From Actinomycetes bacterium (GTDB lineage Bacteria > Actinomycetota > Acidimicrobiia > Acidimicrobiales > Palsa-688): a DNA stretch of 35,763 nt. Numbering within the stretch: the stretch's first letter is position 1; each line of letters opens with the position of its first letter. Below the pieces are notes generated by a model. It saw only the letters and a list, made by a program, of their open reading frames with translations. It ran no database searches and was not told the DNA's origin. A program made the position numbers and the translations under genes. The stretch is taken from positions 1 to 35,763 of the forward strand of contig JAKBAM010000018.1 in assembly GCA_021809105.1 (NCBI GenBank), read 5' to 3'. Below are positions 7,859 to 16,175 of this stretch, one piece after another.

Positions 7859-8212
7859 ATGCCCGAGACACCGTCGCCCGAAGGCTCCAAGCTCCCCGAG
7901 GGTGCCGGGAGTCCAGACGCCCTCGACGTCTACTGGCGGCCGGGGTGCGGATACTGCGGGCGCCTCTTTCGGACCCTCGAGCGGGCTGGCGTGGTGGTGA
8001 GGCGCTTCAACATCTGGGAGGACGACGATGCTCTCGGCTTCGTCCGTGCCCACAACCGGGGCAACGAGACCGTCCCGACAGTGGCCCTCGCAGGGCACGT
8101 CGTGACCAACCCGACGCCCGACGCCCTCGTCGAGGAGATCCGGGCTGAGCATCCCGAACTGCTCGGGGCGCCGCCGGCCAAGGTCGGACGCTGGTCTCAG
8201 TGGCACAGATGA
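7859..8212 (+). CDS. Glutaredoxin/mycoredoxin-like protein
   Basis: 117 residues, with a disordered N-terminus of about 22 residues and then the thioredoxin-fold DVYWRPGCGYCGRLFRTLERAG. The active site is C-G-Y-C, with the second strand VVVRRFNIWEDDDALGFVRAHN. The cis-proline region NETVPTVALAGHVVTNPTPDALVEEI is intact. Such proteins reduce mixed disulfides, with mycothiol in actinobacteria. The ATG at 7859 is preferred; an in-frame start at 7838 adds seven residues. Its stop codon lies inside an 18-base near-tandem duplication. It precedes prfC by 94 bases. Confidence 0.88.
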   Translation: MPETPSPEGSKLPEGAGSPDALDVYWRPGCGYCGRLFRTLERAGVVVRRFNIWEDDDALGFVRAHNRGNETVPTVALAGHVVTNPTPDALVEEIRAEHPELLGAPPAKVGRWSQWHR

Positions 8213-8231
8213 CCTCAGTGGCACAGCTGGC
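8196..8231. repeat. 18-bp near-tandem duplication across a stop codon
   Basis: CTCAGTGGCACAG at 8196-8208 recurs at 8214-8226; over the full 18-base period 16 positions match. The first copy encodes the last residues (SQWHR) and stop of the glutaredoxin-like gene, and the second lies just after the stop. Confidence 0.75.
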
Positions 8232-8306
8232 CGGCCCACGCAGCCCTGTCCGACCCGCTCCGCTATAGGGGGCGGACCCCGGCCGGTACCCTTGGGAGCC
8301 AGCGCC

Positions 8307-9881
8307 ATGACCGATCCGACCAGTCCCGATGTGCAGGCCGCTCGCCGGCGGACCTTCGCCATAATCAGCCACCCCGACGCCGGCAAGACCACGCTTACGG
8401 AGAAGTTCCTGCTCTACGCCGGCGCGATCCAGGAGGCCGGCGCAGTGAAAGCGCAGGCCGGCCGGCGGCGCGCCACGTCGGACTGGATGGCTCTGGAGCA
8501 GCAGCGAGGTATTTCGATCAGTTCGACGGTTCTGCAGTTCGACTACCGGGATCACGTCGTCAACCTTCTCGACACCCCCGGCCACCGTGACTTCTCCGAA
8601 GACACCTACCGGGTGTTGGCCGCGGCCGACGCGGCGATCATGGTCCTCGACTCGGCACGGGGCGTCGAGCCCCAGACCCTGAAGCTGTTCGAGGTGTGCC
8701 GTAGCCGTCGCCTCCCGGTGCTCACCTTCCTCAACAAGATGGATCGTCCCGGATTGGAGCCGCTGGCGCTCCTAGACGAGGTCGAGCAGCAGATCGGGCT
8801 ACGACCGACGCCGGTGACCTGGCCCGTCGGCGACCCGGGCAGCTTTCGCGGGGTGATCGACCGACGCAACGGCGCCTTCGTTCGATTCACCCGCACGGAG
8901 CGGGGCAGCACCGCCGCCGGGGAGACGCCCCTTTCGGCTGCAGAGGCCGCCGACGAGTTGGGCGCGCCATGGGCGCGAGCCGCCGACGAGTGTGCCCTGC
9001 TGGACGAGGTCGGCGCCGTGGTCGACAGGAAATCGTTCCTCGCAGGGGAGTCGACGCCGGTATTCGTGGGTTCGGCCATCACCAACTTCGGTGTGCGCCA
9101 CCTGCTCGACGCCGTCATCGATCTGGCCCCCGCACCGTCGGCCCAACTGGACGCAACGGACCAGCCGCGACCCCTCGACGCCCCTTGCTCGGGGTTCGTG
9201 TTCAAGGTGCAGGCCAACATGAACCCGGCGCACCGCGACCACGTCGCCTTCGTCCGGGTGTGCTCCGGGCACTTCGAGCGGGGCATGACGCTGGTCCACC
9301 AGCCCTCCGGCAAGCCCTTCGCCACCAAGTATGCATCATCGGTGTTCGGGTCCGAGCGCACGACGGTCGACGAGGCGTGGCCCGGTGACGTCATCGGATT
9401 GGTCAACGCCAGCGGACTTCGCATCGGTGACTCCCTGTACCTGGAGCAGCCAGTGACGTTTCCGAGGATCCCGGCATTCCCGCCCGAGCTCATAGCGTCC
9501 GCCTACAGCAAGGACGTGTCGCGTCACAAGCAGTTCCGCCGGGGACTGGAGCAGCTGGAGCAGGAGGGCGTCGTGCAGGTCCTTCATCGGAGGAACGATC
9601 CGCAGCCCGTTCTGGCTGCCGTAGGCCAGATGCAGTTCGAGGTCTTCGCCCACCGCATGGCCAACGAGTTCAACGCCCCCGTCGAGATGGGCTCCTACTC
9701 GCAGCGCACGGTCCGGCTCACCGACGAGGCCACCGCCGAGGAACTGCGGGGCTACAGCGTGGTACAGGTCCTCGAGCGCGGTGACGGTGCGCTACTGGCC
9801 ATGTTCGAATCGCCCTACTTCATGGCGCGGATGGAGGCGGATCACCCCGAATGGATGCTGGAGCCGATTCTCACCACGTGA
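8307..9881 (+). CDS. prfC: Peptide chain release factor 3
   Basis: 524 residues, the normal RF3 length. RF3 is a translational GTPase that removes RF1/RF2 from the ribosome after peptide release. The G1 loop SHPDAGKTTL (about residues 21-30), G2 region QRGISISSTVLQF, G3 DTPGHRDFSEDTYRVL, and G4 NKMDRPG are all intact. Two beta-barrel domains follow, with FKVQANMNPAHRDHVAFVRVCSG and VGQMQFEVFAHRMANEF characteristic of RF3 rather than EF-G. The ATG at 8307 follows GGGAG by seven bases; a TTG at 8292 in frame is less likely. A short hairpin follows the stop. RF3 is found patchily in actinobacteria, and nothing nearby suggests an operon partner. Confidence 0.95.
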   Translation: MTDPTSPDVQAARRRTFAIISHPDAGKTTLTEKFLLYAGAIQEAGAVKAQAGRRRATSDWMALEQQRGISISSTVLQFDYRDHVVNLLDTPGHRDFSEDTYRVLAAADAAIMVLDSARGVEPQTLKLFEVCRSRRLPVLTFLNKMDRPGLEPLALLDEVEQQIGLRPTPVTWPVGDPGSFRGVIDRRNGAFVRFTRTERGSTAAGETPLSAAEAADELGAPWARAADECALLDEVGAVVDRKSFLAGESTPVFVGSAITNFGVRHLLDAVIDLAPAPSAQLDATDQPRPLDAPCSGFVFKVQANMNPAHRDHVAFVRVCSGHFERGMTLVHQPSGKPFATKYASSVFGSERTTVDEAWPGDVIGLVNASGLRIGDSLYLEQPVTFPRIPAFPPELIASAYSKDVSRHKQFRRGLEQLEQEGVVQVLHRRNDPQPVLAAVGQMQFEVFAHRMANEFNAPVEMGSYSQRTVRLTDEATAEELRGYSVVQVLERGDGALLAMFESPYFMARMEADHPEWMLEPILTT

Positions 9882-9883
9882 CA

Positions 9884-9900
9884 GGCTCCCCGAAGGGGCC
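9884..9900 (+). terminator. Candidate hairpin after prfC
   Basis: CCCC-GAA-GGGG with flanking GG/CC pairs lies three bases after the prfC stop. The loop is tight and there is no T-tract, so termination is inferred from position. Confidence 0.35.
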
Positions 9901-9981
9901 CTGCTCACGATTGCCGGCACCGGCGACCTTCCCCCCGTGGGTTCCGATAGCGTCGACGAGTCGTCCGCCACAGTTCGTGGC

Positions 9982-10013
9982 CATCCACACCTACCGACAT
10001 CCACACCTACCGA
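9982..10013. repeat. 16-bp perfect tandem duplication
   Basis: CATCCACACCTACCGA is present twice with no gap (9982-9997, 9998-10013), directly in front of the AAGGGA ribosome-binding site and the GTG at 10024. It therefore sits in the probable 5' untranslated or promoter region of the 102-residue gene. Confidence 0.88.
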
Positions 10014-10023
10014 AGGGAACGCA

Positions 10024-10332
10024 GTGGACTTAAAGCCTGGATCGCGCTGGCGCAGCGCGGTGTGTGACACCGAGGTCATCACCGTGCGAGCCCCGAGCGC
10101 CCCGGTCAGCTTGGCATGCGGCGGCGCCGAGATGGTCGCGCACGGCGCCGAAACCCCTGCGGGCGCCGCCCTCGACCCCGACATGGCGGGTGGTACGCAG
10201 CTGGGCAAGCGCTACGCCGACGATGCAGGCACCCTGGAGTTGCTCTGCACCAAGGGCGGCGCCGGCACCCTCACCCTCGACGGCATCAAGCTCCCGCTCA
10301 AGGAGGCCAAACCTCTCCCGTCCTCGGACTGA
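10024..10332 (+). CDS. Cys-containing conserved hypothetical protein, 102 aa
   Basis: 102 residues from a GTG at 10024, which has AAGGGA seven bases upstream. The protein begins MDLKPGSRWRSAVCDTEVITVRAP and carries two glycine-linked cysteine motifs, LACGGAEM and ELLCTKGGAGTL. This pattern of three spaced Cys residues and short beta strands looks like a small conserved actinobacterial family of unknown function, possibly a metal-binding (rubredoxin- or zinc-ribbon-like) fold, although no complete CxxC pair is present. The C-terminus is lysine/proline-rich. It is convergent with the DUF2889 gene, 56 bases apart. Function unassigned. Confidence 0.75.
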   Translation: MDLKPGSRWRSAVCDTEVITVRAPSAPVSLACGGAEMVAHGAETPAGAALDPDMAGGTQLGKRYADDAGTLELLCTKGGAGTLTLDGIKLPLKEAKPLPSSD

Positions 10333-10388
10333 CTGGACTCCCACGGACCCCGCCTCCGGACGCAGGGTGCGCTGCGCATCGATGAGGT

Positions 10389-11381
10389 TCAGGCCCGGAG
10401 GGCCAGCAGCGTACCCAGGTCCGTAAGCGAACGCAGCGTGTCGTTGAGGTGGGTGCACGTCGAGATGCCCGTCATCTCCTTGCGCACCCACCGGCGCAGC
10501 TCGGCGAAAGTGCGGCCCTCGACCCGGGATGCACTGGCGACCGCGGCGGGACACTCCACCCACGGGAGCACGTGGGCCTCAGCCTCGAGGCTGACGATCC
10601 GGCCGGCGATCGGGTCGACCACGGCGGCAATCCCGTACTCGTGGATGACCCTCTCGTCACCGTCTTGGTCCCAGTGCGAGTCCCGGAAGAAGGCGTCGAC
10701 ATCGCAGTGGCCATCGGCCCGGCCCGGCCCGACGTCGATGCGCCTCAATCGACGGGTCCCGTGCGGCCCAGGCCACGTCAGCGCGTGCCAGCCGTCGGGG
10801 TCGTCGGCGTCCACGATCGGGGGCGCCGGCGGCCCCACGGGGGTGACCTGTTGCCCGGAGGAGCGGATCGCCGAGACCATGCTGGAGCCCTCGGCCCAAC
10901 CTGCGCAGATGTCAACCTTGATGGCCGCCCCGCCCTTCGACGCTCTCAGCGCGTCCCCGTAGAGCAGCGCGTACCCGCTGACCAGCGCCGCTCCGGGGAG
11001 GTCGTCCAGCAGGAGGTACAACGGGGCCCCGGTACCCCCGAGCTCGGGCATCGCAGCGTCGACCCTGGCCCGGAACCGTGAGGCGACCGACGTCCCGGAC
11101 AGATCGCTCAGACCGGGAGGGGCCGGGTCGGCGTCCAACGACTGGAGGGAGCCGGTGGCCGCCTCGACCACCGCCTCGAGCCAGGCGGTAGCTACCACCG
11201 TCGATTCCCCCGCGGCGCCGGTGGCCAGATCCCGGGCCTCGGCCCTCATGACAGCCGGGCCGAGCAGCCCGTCAGGCCGGCTGGTATCTATGGCCGAGGT
11301 GCGACGGACCGATCCGGGCGCCCGGACCGGTGTACCAGTCGCCGGTGCGTGTGGGCCGGCTTGCTCGAACCTGAGCATCAT
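10389..11381 (-). CDS. DUF2889 family protein
   Basis: 330 residues from the first of two ATG codons at 11376-11381. The N-terminal segment VRRTSAIDTSRPDGLLG and the C-terminal GISTCTHLNDTLRSLTDL, with an invariant-looking CTHL, are hallmarks of DUF2889 proteins, whose function is unknown. In between, RRIDVGPGRADGHCDVDAFFRDSHWDQDGDERVIHEYGI and VDPIAGRIVSLEAEAHVLPWVECPAAV are the core strands of the domain. A longer in-frame start at 11474 would run into the divergent GH15 gene and lacks similarity. DUF2889 genes are sometimes found near aromatic or lipid catabolism genes; here the neighbour is a GH15 hydrolase. Confidence 0.8.
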   Translation of the reverse strand: MMLRFEQAGPHAPATGTPVRAPGSVRRTSAIDTSRPDGLLGPAVMRAEARDLATGAAGESTVVATAWLEAVVEAATGSLQSLDADPAPPGLSDLSGTSVASRFRARVDAAMPELGGTGAPLYLLLDDLPGAALVSGYALLYGDALRASKGGAAIKVDICAGWAEGSSMVSAIRSSGQQVTPVGPPAPPIVDADDPDGWHALTWPGPHGTRRLRRIDVGPGRADGHCDVDAFFRDSHWDQDGDERVIHEYGIAAVVDPIAGRIVSLEAEAHVLPWVECPAAVASASRVEGRTFAELRRWVRKEMTGISTCTHLNDTLRSLTDLGTLLALRA

Positions 11382-11465
11382 CGACGCAACGCCGTCATCA
11401 CCTAAGCCTACCGGTCCCCGGGCCCGTCCCCATGTACGGCCTCGCCGCTCGCTAGACATTGGGTC

Positions 11466-13271
11466 GTGACCCAACTCCTAGAGGACTATGCCCTCATCGG
11501 CGACACGCACACGGCCGGCCTGGTAGGGCGCGACGGCTCGCTGGATTGGCTGTGCGTGCCCCGTTTCGATTCCGGGAGCTGTTTCGCCAAGCTCCTAGGT
11601 ACCGACGACCACGGGCGGTGGCTGTTGACTCCCGAAGAGGAGGTCGTTGCCAGACAGAGGGCCTACCGCGGGCGCACGATGATCCTGGACAGCGAGCTGG
11701 AAACGGCTAGCGGGAAGGTCCGGATCACCGACTTCATGCCACCGCGCCATCACCACCCCCGGGTGGTGCGGGTGGTGACCGGCCTCGCAGGGACGGTGCG
11801 CATGCGCACGGAGCTCGCCATCCGGTTCGAGTACGGCGCCGACCTCCCCTGGGTCCGGCGCACTGACCGAGGGCTCCACGCCATAGCCGGCCCTAATGCC
11901 CTGACCCTCGACAGCCCCGTTCGCCTGACCGGAAAGGACATGCGCCACGAGGCCACTTTCACCGTCGGTGCAGGAGAACGGGTCCCGATGGTGCTCAGCT
12001 GGCACCTGTCCCACGACGACCAACCGTTCCTCCTCGACACGGTCAGGGCACTGAAGGAAACCGAGGCTTGGTGGGAGGAGTGGTGCGACGGAATCGACGA
12101 CGTTCATGGCGAGTGGCAAGACCTGGCAGTGCGGTCATTGATCACCCTGAGAGCCCTGACCTACGCCCCGACAGGAGGCATCGTCGCCGCTCCCACCACG
12201 TCGCTCCCCGAGGACCTCGGCGGGGTCCGCAACTGGGACTACCGCTACTGCTGGGTGCGCGACGCCACCCTCACCCTCGATGCCCTGATCGAGGCTGGCT
12301 GCGTAGCCGAGGCCAGGGCGTGGATGCTGTGGCTGAGCCGGGCGGCGGCGGGCGCCCCCGAGCAGCTCCAGATCATGTACGGGGCGGCGGGCGAGCGGCG
12401 CCTGACCGAGTACGTCGTCGAGGGGCTGCCCGGCTACGAGGGATCGGCACCGGTGCGAGTCGGCAATGCTGCATCGGACCAGTTCCAACTTGACGTCTAC
12501 GGCGAGCTGATGGACGCTATCGACCGGGCACGCGGCCACGGCGTCGCCGCCGACGGCGTCGTCTGGCAGGTGCAGCTGGCCCTGATGGGGTTCGTCGAGG
12601 CCCACTGGGGCGACCCCGACGACGGTATATGGGAGATCCGAGGTCCCCGCCAGCACTTCACCCACTCCCGTGTCATGGCGTGGGTCGCCTTCGACCGGGC
12701 GGTGCGCTCCGTGGAGCGCTACGGCTTGGACGGGCCGGTGGATCGGTGGCGCCAAGCCCGTGAAGCAGTACACGCAGAGGTGTGCGAAAAGGGATGGGAC
12801 GCAGACAAGCAGGCCTTCACCCAGCACTACGGGTCGGCGGACCTAGACGCCAGCGTGTTGATGATCCCGCTGGTCGGGTTCCTGCCAGCCGATGATCCCA
12901 GGGTCATCTCAACGGTCGAGGCCATCCAGCGGGAGCTGATGGTCGACGGCTTCGTACTCCGCTACCAGAACAGCTCGGGCGTCGACGGGCTGCCTGGTGG
13001 GGAGGGCGCGTTCCTCCCCTGCACCTTCTGGCTGGCGGACTGCCTCGCCCTGATGGGGCGGGCCGAAGAAGCGCAGACGATCTTCACCCGCCTAGCCGGG
13101 TTGGCCAACGACGTAGGGCTGCTCTCGGAAGAGTACGACCCCCAGCGCCGGCGACTTGTCGGCAACTTCCCCCAGGCGTTCACCCACGTCGGCCTGATCA
13201 ACACTGCCCGCAACCTGGCCGCCACCGCGCCGTCCGCCCGATCCTCGTCCGAGCGGTCCGAAGGACGATGA
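11466..13271 (+). CDS. Glycoside hydrolase family 15 (trehalase/glucoamylase-like)
   Basis: 601 residues. GH15 enzymes invert the anomeric carbon and remove glucose from starch-type glucans or trehalose. The N-terminal domain has LLEDYALIGDTHTAGLVGRDGSLDWLCVPRFDS, the typical start of actinobacterial GH15 proteins, including mycobacterial trehalases. The (alpha/alpha)6 barrel follows from about residue 215, with NWDYRYCWVRDATLTLDAL. The general acid is Glu-390 in DPDDGIWEIRG, and the general base is Glu-513 in GGEGAFLPCTFWL. No signal peptide is visible, so it is cytoplasmic and trehalose or glycogen turnover is more likely than starch digestion. The GTG at 11466 begins at the conserved N-terminus; TAGACA lies seven bases before it. 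Confidence 0.92.
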   Translation: MTQLLEDYALIGDTHTAGLVGRDGSLDWLCVPRFDSGSCFAKLLGTDDHGRWLLTPEEEVVARQRAYRGRTMILDSELETASGKVRITDFMPPRHHHPRVVRVVTGLAGTVRMRTELAIRFEYGADLPWVRRTDRGLHAIAGPNALTLDSPVRLTGKDMRHEATFTVGAGERVPMVLSWHLSHDDQPFLLDTVRALKETEAWWEEWCDGIDDVHGEWQDLAVRSLITLRALTYAPTGGIVAAPTTSLPEDLGGVRNWDYRYCWVRDATLTLDALIEAGCVAEARAWMLWLSRAAAGAPEQLQIMYGAAGERRLTEYVVEGLPGYEGSAPVRVGNAASDQFQLDVYGELMDAIDRARGHGVAADGVVWQVQLALMGFVEAHWGDPDDGIWEIRGPRQHFTHSRVMAWVAFDRAVRSVERYGLDGPVDRWRQAREAVHAEVCEKGWDADKQAFTQHYGSADLDASVLMIPLVGFLPADDPRVISTVEAIQRELMVDGFVLRYQNSSGVDGLPGGEGAFLPCTFWLADCLALMGRAEEAQTIFTRLAGLANDVGLLSEEYDPQRRRLVGNFPQAFTHVGLINTARNLAATAPSARSSSERSEGR

Positions 13272-13352
13272 TTGCACAGCCGCCCCTCGAGGCTGGCTGC
13301 CCCCACCCGTCCGACCTTTCGCACGAGAGCGCGGCGACCTATCATTCGTGGG

Positions 13353-13724
13353 GTGGGGGCGCGATGGATCAGCAGGCGGGCGCTGGTCCTGCATGGCTTG
13401 CTCATCGTCGTAGTGCCTCTGTGCTTCGTCGCCGGATGGTGGCAACTGCACCAGGCGCTGTCTGGCAACTCGCTGAGCTGGGCCTACACCGTCGAATGGC
13501 CGATCTTCGCGGTGATTGCCGTCGTGGCGTGGTGGCAACTACTCCACGAGGACGCGTCCGAGCGGGTGGCGCGCGCAGAGCGGGCGCGGCTCGACATCGA
13601 GCGAGTGGCGGCGGAGCGTTCCGCCCCCGGAAGCGAGGTGGTGGAGGCTGACGGCGCCAACAGTGAAAGGGTGGCGATCGCCGCCAGGCGCGAGTACCAG
13701 GCGCATCTCGAGCGCACGCGGTGA
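13353..13724 (+). CDS. Two-TM membrane protein at head of oxidase assembly genes
   Basis: 123 residues from a GTG at 13353. ARWISRRALVLHGLLIVVVPLCFVAGWW is the first hydrophobic segment, and SLSWAYTVEWPIFAVIAVVAWW is the second. A basic, helical cytoplasmic tail of about 65 residues follows. Proteins with this WQ...G-N-SWAYTVEWP pattern are common next to cytochrome oxidase genes in actinobacteria, without an established role. The start is chosen at the beginning of that similarity; 27 extra in-frame residues upstream are arginine/proline-rich. It overlaps the SCO1-like gene by four bases (GTGA), so the two are translationally coupled. Confidence 0.75.
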   Translation: MGARWISRRALVLHGLLIVVVPLCFVAGWWQLHQALSGNSLSWAYTVEWPIFAVIAVVAWWQLLHEDASERVARAERARLDIERVAAERSAPGSEVVEADGANSERVAIAARREYQAHLERTR

Positions 13725-14500
13725 CAGTCCGTCAAGACACTCGGCCCGACGCCGTCGACTCTCCGGGTTCTCCTCGCCGCCGCCGCCCCTCGCTCCTCGC
13801 CGTCGTCGCCCTGGTCGCGTCCGTGGCGCTGGCCGGGGCCCTCGTCACCTTGATCGTCGACCGGCGGCACGCCGCCACCCCAGTGGCCACCGCGCTGCGA
13901 CCTACGGGCATCCCCGCCAACGTGGCGACCGACGTGGCCAACCTGATGGCGCTGTCTCCCGTGCCCTCGAAGGCCGCGCCCGGCTTCGTGCTCACCGACC
14001 AGAGCGGCGCGACGCTGCCGCTGTCGTCGTTCCGGGGAAAGGTCGTCGTCCTCGAGGCGATGGATCCGCACTGCGTCGACATCTGCCCCCTGGTCTCCAG
14101 GGAGTTCATCGACGCCTACCACGATCTGGGCGCCGCTGCGTCACACGTGGTCTTCGCGGCAATCAACGTCAACCAGTACTTCTCGAGCGTCGCAGACGTA
14201 CACAAGTTCTCGGCCGACAACGGCCTCACCGGGCTGCCCGACTGGCACTTCTTCACCGGGCCCACCCCGGCGCTGCAGGCTGCATGGGCGGCCTACGGGG
14301 TGCAGGTCGTAGCGCCGGATCCCAAAGCGGACATCCTGCATACTTCGATCGTCTACTTCATCGACCCGTCTGGCCTCGAGCGCTACGTGGCGTCGCCGAT
14401 GGTCGACCACACCGCTAGCGGCTCGTCCTACCTACCTCCGGCAGTCATCACGTCCTGGGGCCAGGGCATCGCCACCACCGCTCGGGACCTAGTGCCGTGA
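13721..14500 (+). CDS. SCO1/SenC-like copper chaperone
   Basis: 259 residues. SCO proteins are membrane-anchored thioredoxin-fold proteins that deliver copper to, or reduce, the CuA site of cytochrome oxidase subunit II outside the membrane. The N-terminus has a cytoplasmic basic stretch and a helix LLAVVALVASVALAGALVTLIV (about residues 26-47). The domain APGFVLTDQSGATLPLSSFRGKVVVLEAMDPHCVDICPLV contains the C-x3-C copper-binding pair. The third ligand is the His in DILHTSIVYFIDPSG. This fits its place beside ctaG and opposite the coxBAC operon. The start GTG overlaps the stop of the upstream gene by four bases. Confidence 0.88.
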   Translation: MTVRQDTRPDAVDSPGSPRRRRPSLLAVVALVASVALAGALVTLIVDRRHAATPVATALRPTGIPANVATDVANLMALSPVPSKAAPGFVLTDQSGATLPLSSFRGKVVVLEAMDPHCVDICPLVSREFIDAYHDLGAAASHVVFAAINVNQYFSSVADVHKFSADNGLTGLPDWHFFTGPTPALQAAWAAYGVQVVAPDPKADILHTSIVYFIDPSGLERYVASPMVDHTASGSSYLPPAVITSWGQGIATTARDLVP

Positions 14501-14519
14501 TCCGCAGGCCCGACAGCCT

Positions 14520-15389
14520 GTGAACCTCCTGACGTCGCATTGGACCTTCGATCCGTTCCTCGTGGTTACCGTGGTCATAGCGGTGTGGCACGAGCGGGGT
14601 GTCCGACATCTGGCGGCCCGGTCCCGCCCACACCGTAACTCTGATCGGCGGCGCCGGTCTCTGCTCTTCTACGCCGGGCTCGCCACCCTCGACCTCGCAG
14701 TCATGTCGCCCATCGACCACTGGGCCGACGTGTTCTTCTGGGTGCACCAGGTGCAGCACCTGCTGTTGATGTTCGCCGCTCCCGTGCTGATCGTCGCCGG
14801 CGCGCCCTGGCTTCCCCTCACCCACGGCCTCCCTGTGCGCTGGCGACGCAGGGTGGGGCGGGCCCTGCTGATCGCCCCCTGGTCGGCGCCTCTTAGACAC
14901 GTCGCCCGCATCCTCACCCTGCCCTGGGTGGCGGTTGTGATCTTCAACCTCGACATGCTGGCCTGGCACGTGCCCATCCTGTTCGACCTGGCATACCGCA
15001 ACTCCTTCGTGCACATCTGGCTGATGCACGGCATGTTCTTCGCCACGGGCGTGGCCTTCTGGCTGCAGTTCATCCCCTCCTATCCGCTACGTCCACGCCT
15101 GACACCAGGCCAGCAGATGGCGGCTTTGTTCGGCACCAACGTCGTCATGTTCGTCATCGCCATGACCCTCGGCATGCTGGCCACCACCTCGTGGTATCCG
15201 GTGTACAACCACCTCGGTGGCAGCCTCTCCGCTGTCGGAGACCAGCACCTCGGTGCCGGCATCCTCTGGGTGTGCGGTGACTTCTGGTGCCTGCCAGCCA
15301 TGCAGCGGGCGATGCGGCGGTTCATCGACGACGAGCATCCGGGCGGGCTGGAGGCGCGCGTCGACCGCCTCCTCCAAGGCGTCCGTTGA
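14520..15389 (+). CDS. ctaG: Cytochrome c oxidase assembly protein, Caa3-type CtaG
   Basis: 289 residues with seven probable membrane helices. The family (Caa3_CtaG) is needed for assembly of aa3/caa3 oxidases, probably in CuB insertion; it is unrelated to the proteobacterial Cox11-type CtaG. Typical features are the His-rich helices: SPIDHWADVFFWVHQVQHLLLMFAAPVLIVAGAPWL, AWHVPILFDLAYRNSFVHIWLMHGMFFATGVAFW, and DQHLGAGILWVCGDFW. The ATG-like start used (GTG at 14520) begins at the conserved MNLLTSHWTFDPFL segment and follows the SCO1-like stop by 19 bases. The next gene starts at a TTG that overlaps the CtaG stop. Confidence 0.9.
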   Translation: MNLLTSHWTFDPFLVVTVVIAVWHERGVRHLAARSRPHRNSDRRRRSLLFYAGLATLDLAVMSPIDHWADVFFWVHQVQHLLLMFAAPVLIVAGAPWLPLTHGLPVRWRRRVGRALLIAPWSAPLRHVARILTLPWVAVVIFNLDMLAWHVPILFDLAYRNSFVHIWLMHGMFFATGVAFWLQFIPSYPLRPRLTPGQQMAALFGTNVVMFVIAMTLGMLATTSWYPVYNHLGGSLSAVGDQHLGAGILWVCGDFWCLPAMQRAMRRFIDDEHPGGLEARVDRLLQGVR

Positions 15390-16036
15390 CCGATGCGTGG
15401 GCTTCGCGCGGCACCCCTGGCGGGAGGCGCTCCCGATGGCGGACCCGCAAAGGAGCCTGGGTGGCGGCGGGCGCAGGAGCGGTGATCTTGGCGTCGGTGG
15501 CTTTCGACATCGGTCACACCACCACCACACGCGACCGGGCCGGGGAACTGAGGGCATTCGTGGCCTCCCTCAACACCGACATAGCGTCGTGCAACTCCAG
15601 CTTGCGTGACTCTTTCTCTGCGTACCAGGAAGTGACCGCGGGGCGGGGCGACCTGCGCAGCACCGCAGTGTCGATCATCCGGGGCGACGAGCCCAGCTGC
15701 ACCCCGGCGGGCAACACCAACCTCTACGACATGGTCACAACTCAGGCCCCAGCCACCCTAAGGGCCTTCGGGGTGGACGCCGTCACCAGCGACTTGTCCT
15801 CTTGGGCGTTCCCTCAGGCGGCCGCCGCCATCAACGACCTCGCGACCGCTCTCGCCAATCCTGGAAGCACCTCTGCCGCCGCAGCGGGGATCGACCTGCG
15901 CACCCGGGCATCGACCCTCACGCAGTTAGCGGACTCAGCCCAAGCTGTCTTGGACCGGACCGCTGTAGCCCTCTCCACGAGCGTCGCTCGGCTGGATCTC
16001 GGGTCGGCCGGCAGCCTCCGAGCTGGCGGATTTTGA
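15386..16036 (+). CDS. Membrane-anchored extracytoplasmic hypothetical protein
   Basis: 216 residues if it starts at the TTG at 15386, which overlaps the ctaG stop as TTGA; the next plausible start is a GTG further in. Residues about 24-40 (GAWVAAGAGAVILASVAF) form a single N-terminal helix. The rest is predominantly helical and alanine-rich (AAAINDLATALANPGSTSAAAAG, LTQLADSAQAVLDRTAVAL), with two cysteines (IASCNSSL and EPSCTPAGN) that could form a disulfide outside the cell. I do not recognise the family. The context suggests a role linked to oxidase assembly, but this is inference. Its last 102 bases overlap the convergent small membrane protein. Confidence 0.6.
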   Translation: MTDAWASRGTPGGRRSRWRTRKGAWVAAGAGAVILASVAFDIGHTTTTRDRAGELRAFVASLNTDIASCNSSLRDSFSAYQEVTAGRGDLRSTAVSIIRGDEPSCTPAGNTNLYDMVTTQAPATLRAFGVDAVTSDLSSWAFPQAAAAINDLATALANPGSTSAAAAGIDLRTRASTLTQLADSAQAVLDRTAVALSTSVARLDLGSAGSLRAGGF

Positions 16037-16159
16037 GATCCCGCCGAAGCTTCGACCCGGGTGCCGGCCGAAGAACCCCCACAGCACGACTGCCCCGAGC
16101 ACGGCGAGCGGAAAGGCGACGGTGAGACCCGCACCTGCCAGGTTGTGGCTTAACCCCAT
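15935..16159 (-). CDS. Small membrane protein at end of cox operon
   Basis: 74 residues. Residues 1-35 (MGLSHNLAGAGLTVAFPLAVLGAVVLWGFFGRHPG) contain one clear membrane helix. The remainder is polar. A good ribosome-binding site (AGGAAGG) lies about eight bases upstream, and the gene starts 17 bases after the coxC stop. It therefore looks like the last gene of the cox operon and perhaps a small subunit IV-like component. The 3' part overlaps the convergent gene at 15386 by 102 bases. That is long for two real genes, so the reading frame may be shorter in life, or one gene's end may be altered. Confidence 0.55.
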   Translation of the reverse strand: MGLSHNLAGAGLTVAFPLAVLGAVVLWGFFGRHPGRSFGGISKSASSEAAGRPEIQPSDARGEGYSGPVQDSLG

Positions 16160-16175
16160 CGGGTGTCCCTTCCTC

